64,000 nucleotides of DNA from contig JADLHG010000018.1 in assembly GCA_020848905.1 (NCBI GenBank), positions 1 to 64,000 of the forward strand. The letters run 5' to 3'. Shown in pieces: positions 61,854-64,000 of the stretch (its first letter is position 1; every line of letters starts with the position of its first letter). Source of the stretch: Deltaproteobacteria bacterium. GTDB lineage: Bacteria; Myxococcota_A; Polyangia; GCA-2747355; JADLHG01. The position numbers were made by a program, and so were the translations under genes. Under the pieces are notes generated by a model that was given only the letters and a program-made list of their open reading frames with translations, was not told the origin of the DNA and ran no database searches.

Positions 61854-62195
61854 CTAGATCTTGCCCATGAGCAGGATGGAGATGATCAAGGAGTAGATGA
61901 CCAGCGACTCGATGAGGGCCAGGCCGAGGATCATCGGGGTGAAGATCTTGCCCGACGCGCCGGGGTTCCGGGCGATGCCGTCCAGGGCGGCCGATGCGGT
62001 GCGCCCCTGTCCGAGCGCGCCTCCGAAGGCCGCGATGCCGATGCCCAGGCCGCAGGCCAGGCCGATCCAGGCCTTCATGGTGAATTCGTTGTCACCGGCT
62101 CCGCCGTGCTCCTGGGCGAACGCCACGGCGCCGATGAGCATCACGAACAGGCCTGACAGCATGGACAACGCAAATTTGAGATTCCGGCTTACCAT
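61854..62195 (-). CDS. atpE: ATP synthase F0 subunit c
   Basis: The 113-residue protein has two membrane hairpin helices: AWIGLACGLGIGIAAFGGALGQGR (about 42-65), with RTASAALDGIARNPGAS loop (about 65-81), then KIFTPMILGLALIESLVIYSLIISILLM (about 83-110). The proton-binding acidic residue is the Glu in ALIESL. An N-terminal signal-like helix of about 27 residues (MLSGLFVMLIGAVAFAQE) precedes the usual start and is found in some F0 c subunits. It is co-directional with the atpB gene. Confidence 0.95.
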   Translation of the reverse strand: MVSRNLKFALSMLSGLFVMLIGAVAFAQEHGGAGDNEFTMKAWIGLACGLGIGIAAFGGALGQGRTASAALDGIARNPGASGKIFTPMILGLALIESLVIYSLIISILLMGKI

Positions 62196-62246
62196 CTGAG
62201 ACTCCTTTCCCGCGGGGCGCAGCGAGGTTAGATCCTATCGAGCTGG

Positions 62247-63017
62247 CTAGTGCTCCTCGTGGGCCACGGCCATATCGATGTACACCATCGTGAGTAGCGT
62301 GAAGACCAAGGTCTGCACGATGCAGACCATGATTCCGAGCAGGTAGAAGGGGAGGGGGACCAGGATCGGCACGAGCACGAAGAACGTGCCGAGCACCTTG
62401 TGGTCCGCGAACATGTTGCCCATGAGGCGCAGCGCCAGCGAGGCCGGTCGCGCCACGTGGCTGACGAGCTCGATGGGAAGCATGAGCGGCGCCAGCCACC
62501 ACACCGGGCCGAGGAAGTGCTTGAAGTAGGCCAGCCCGTGCTCGCGCACGCCGTAGGCGTGGGTCAGGAGGAAGACCAGCCCCGAGAGGGCAATGTTGGT
62601 CTTGAGCGTGTCGGTGGCCGGGATGAAGCCCGGTACGAGACCGATCAAGTTGTTGAAGAGGATGAAGAAGACCAGCGTGCCGATGAGGGGCAGGAACTTC
62701 TCGGCCTTGTGGCGGCCCATCACCCCCTCGGCGATACCCAGCGTGGCTTCGAGCACCAGCTCGAACACGTTGCGCGTGCCGAGCGTCGCCTCTGGGACCA
62801 GCCGACTCGCGTTGCTGGCGGCGACCTTTCTGCGATAGGCGATCGCCCCGAGGACGAGCAGCACCACGACGAGGCCCGAGATGACGACGTGGACCATCGT
62901 GAAGTGGGTGTCCTGGAACATCTCCCAGCGCCAGGTGCGCTTGAAGTAGTGGGACGCCCACTGCTCGAAGTTGGTGTAGCCCGGCAGCAGGTGGAACCAG
63001 GTGCTATGTTCACCCAT
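62247..63017 (-). CDS. atpB: ATP synthase F0 subunit a
   Basis: The 256-residue polytopic protein has the essential Arg in LALRLMGNMFADH (about 172-184) with nearby Asn and His residues, and a C-terminal LVFTLLTMVYIDMAVAHEEH. The proton half-channel is formed with subunit c. It lies between the atpI-like gene and atpE in the standard F0 order. Confidence 0.96.
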   Translation of the reverse strand: MGEHSTWFHLLPGYTNFEQWASHYFKRTWRWEMFQDTHFTMVHVVISGLVVVLLVLGAIAYRRKVAASNASRLVPEATLGTRNVFELVLEATLGIAEGVMGRHKAEKFLPLIGTLVFFILFNNLIGLVPGFIPATDTLKTNIALSGLVFLLTHAYGVREHGLAYFKHFLGPVWWLAPLMLPIELVSHVARPASLALRLMGNMFADHKVLGTFFVLVPILVPLPFYLLGIMVCIVQTLVFTLLTMVYIDMAVAHEEH

Positions 63018-63023
63018 GGCGCA

Positions 63024-63398
63024 TCACTCGGATTGGGCCGCGGCGCCGCGCAGGACGGTCCGGAAGCCTTCGACGAAGATGGACAGCACCACGACCGACA
63101 CGCCGAGCAGCATCCCCTTCGGGTCTACGGGCAGCCGCGTCATGACGAGGTAGATCGCGCCGCCGAGCACCCCGATCTTCACCAGCAAGAGCAGCGTGAG
63201 CACGATCTGCCGCGGCGGATGGTTGCTACGCACGATGCCCAGCATGAGCCGCCGCAGGGCGAAGAAGTTGGCCACTGCGAGGAGCCCGCCCACGCCGGCG
63301 CCAAGGCTCATCGGGCGGTGGCCCGCGACGAGGCAGACGAGCGTGGCCAAAACCACGAGCAGGAGGCTCAATCGCTCGATGAAGGACAGGTGGGGCAT
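63024..63398 (-). CDS. AtpI-like membrane protein
   Basis: The 124-residue protein starts at the ATG at 63398, overlapping the AtpZ-like stop (ATGA). It has four membrane segments (about 12-30, 34-52, 70-90 and 95-115), with the basic loop LRRLMLGIVRSNHP. This matches the size and layout of AtpI/subunit I, which assists c-ring assembly or Mg uptake. It is translationally coupled upstream of atpB. Confidence 0.85.
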   Translation of the reverse strand: MPHLSFIERLSLLLVVLATLVCLVAGHRPMSLGAGVGGLLAVANFFALRRLMLGIVRSNHPPRQIVLTLLLLVKIGVLGGAIYLVMTRLPVDPKGMLLGVSVVVLSIFVEGFRTVLRGAAAQSE

Positions 63399-63664
63399 CA
63401 GCGCTTCGCGTCTCCGTCGTCTCGCGGGGCCTCGGGGGGCTTCGTTCCGTCCTGTTTCGACCTCTCCTCCTCCCGCCCGACCTCCTTCGCCACCCGGATG
63501 AGAGCCAGAAACCCCGCCGCGATCCCTACGAGCAACATCACCAAGCTGAGGTAGGGCTTGGTGCCGAACTTCTTGTCCAGCCACCAGCCCGCGCCGTACC
63601 CGACCAGAACCGCCACCCCCATCTCCAGCCCCACCGCGCTATAGCGCAGTGCGGCGCGCCACAT
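63398..63664 (-). CDS. AtpZ-like membrane protein
   Basis: The 88-residue protein has two membrane helices (YSAVGLEMGVAVLVGYGAGWWLDKKFG, residues about 8-34, and YLSLVMLLVGIAAGFLALIRVAKEV, about 38-62) and a charged C-terminus. The G-x-W-L-D-K-K-F-G motif is the mark of AtpZ/subunit-I-type proteins that precede the ATP synthase genes. It is the first gene of the F0 unit. Confidence 0.88.
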   Translation of the reverse strand: MWRAALRYSAVGLEMGVAVLVGYGAGWWLDKKFGTKPYLSLVMLLVGIAAGFLALIRVAKEVGREEERSKQDGTKPPEAPRDDGDAKR

Positions 63665-63751
63665 GCTCTGGGCATCCTTGTCGATCGCGTCGCTCCGACG
63701 GTGAATGCCAAAACGTCGTGGGTCTACAGCGCCCTACCTCGACTGGCCGGC

Positions 63752-63781
63752 TGCATAGCATGGTCCCCTCCGTCGGGTCAA
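63752..63781 (-). promoter_or_regulatory. Candidate sigma-70 promoter of the F0 operon
   Basis: TTGACC (63776-63781) and TATGCA (63752-63757) lie 18 bp apart on the minus strand, about 90 bases before the AtpZ start. Confidence 0.45.
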
Positions 63782-63879
63782 CGCGTTGCCGCAAAAAAAC
63801 CGATCGAAGGTCAGGAGGCGCTTCACGCCAAGGAATCCCGCGAGATCTTTCGAGTGATGCGGTGCGTTTGAGCGTCCGG

Positions 63880-64000
63880 CTACCGCCGAGAACGACGGGC
63901 CAGCGCCAGGGCCGCGAGGGCGAGGAGGAGTCCCGCGGGGAGGCCCGAGGCCCCACCCGTGGCGCCGCTGCCCACCCTGCAGCCCTTGCCGTCCGACGGC
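63880..64000 (-). CDS. 3' end of a MYXO-CTERM-like surface protein (partial)
   Basis: Only the last 39 residues lie in the window; the 5' part is beyond the right edge. The tail has a Cys (GKGCRVGSG), a Gly-rich segment, a hydrophobic helix (LPAGLLLALAALALA) and an ARRSRR end. This order (Cys, helix, Arg cluster) is the MYXO-CTERM sorting signal used for surface attachment in Myxococcota. The stop codon is TAG at 63880-63882. Confidence 0.7.
   Translation of the reverse strand, partial: PSDGKGCRVGSGATGGASGLPAGLLLALAALALARRSRR

Noticed and set aside
63793-63799. Terminator with seven Ts after the MYXO-CTERM-like gene
   Set aside because: The T-tract on the minus strand is present, but the preceding stem is short and poorly paired.

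Overview
The window reads as a chromosomal segment of a very GC-rich, Gram-negative deltaproteobacterial-type organism, most likely a member of the Myxococcota (Polyangia-like). The signs are many Asp/Gly/Pro-rich linker lipoproteins with Cys-rich ends, VWA lipoproteins, a Ser/Thr kinase, a PEGA-type protein, a sigma-54 response regulator, and a C-terminal tail at the right edge that looks like a MYXO-CTERM sorting signal. Most genes start on ATG, GTG or TTG, and many sit in 4-nt overlaps (ATGA/GTGA/TTGA), so tight translational coupling is common. No prophage, CRISPR array, rRNA or plasmid feature was seen.

Layout. 1-268: a large imperfect palindrome. 269-3360 (+): a glycan-type operon (FAD oxidoreductase, GT2 glycosyltransferase, NodB deacetylase). 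3398-9804 (-): a six-gene redox operon (7-heme membrane cytochrome c, cytochrome b, 3-heme and 12-heme cytochromes c) ending in a HAMP/PAS histidine kinase and an NtrC-type regulator, with a sigma-54-like -24/-12 site at its head. 10080-17394: small membrane protein, lipoprotein, HAD-like protein, DUF1707/LiaF-like protein, a histone-H1-like basic protein, the ACT/UPF0210 pair and an alpha-oxoamine-synthase-like PLP enzyme. 17413-22530 (-): a beta-propeller protein coupled to a SpoIVB-like S55 peptidase, and a secreted protein. 22824-25413 (+): an ECF sigma factor cassette. 25491-30960 (+): two paralogous VWA lipoproteins around a large exported protein, followed by a roughly 0.7-kb segment bounded by 19-bp direct repeats carrying a zinc-ribbon protein.

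31674-39328 (mostly -): nucleoside salvage and catabolism (purine nucleoside phosphorylase, cytidine deaminase, then deoA, deoB, deoC), interrupted by a RAYT-like HUH transposase gene on the other strand and by a 16-residue peptide gene. 39397-41675: Ser/Thr kinase, GNAT, lipoprotein. 41870-47376 (-): a core block dnaB, rplI, rpsR, rpsF, pth, rplY, prs, tRNA-Gln with a good sigma-70 promoter inside the end of ispE. 48402-51692 (+): glmS, trxB, cNMP-binding protein. 51800-58649: lipoproteins, a Tat-exported HiPIP, a TIM-barrel-like lipoprotein, an NlpC/P60-like protein, a trypsin-like protease, a GNAT enzyme and hypotheticals. 58880-60787 (+): OPT transporter. 60838-64000 (-): a candidate selenoprotein, a PEGA-like protein, the F0 genes atpE, atpB, atpI-like and atpZ-like, and the 3' end of a MYXO-CTERM-like protein.

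The most unusual item is 60838-60999. It is a 53-residue two-helix membrane protein with an in-frame UGA exactly where its apparent family has a conserved Cys, followed at a SECIS-like distance by a perfect 6-bp hairpin with a GGUC loop. No similarity search or folding program was run. Family names rest on motif recognition.
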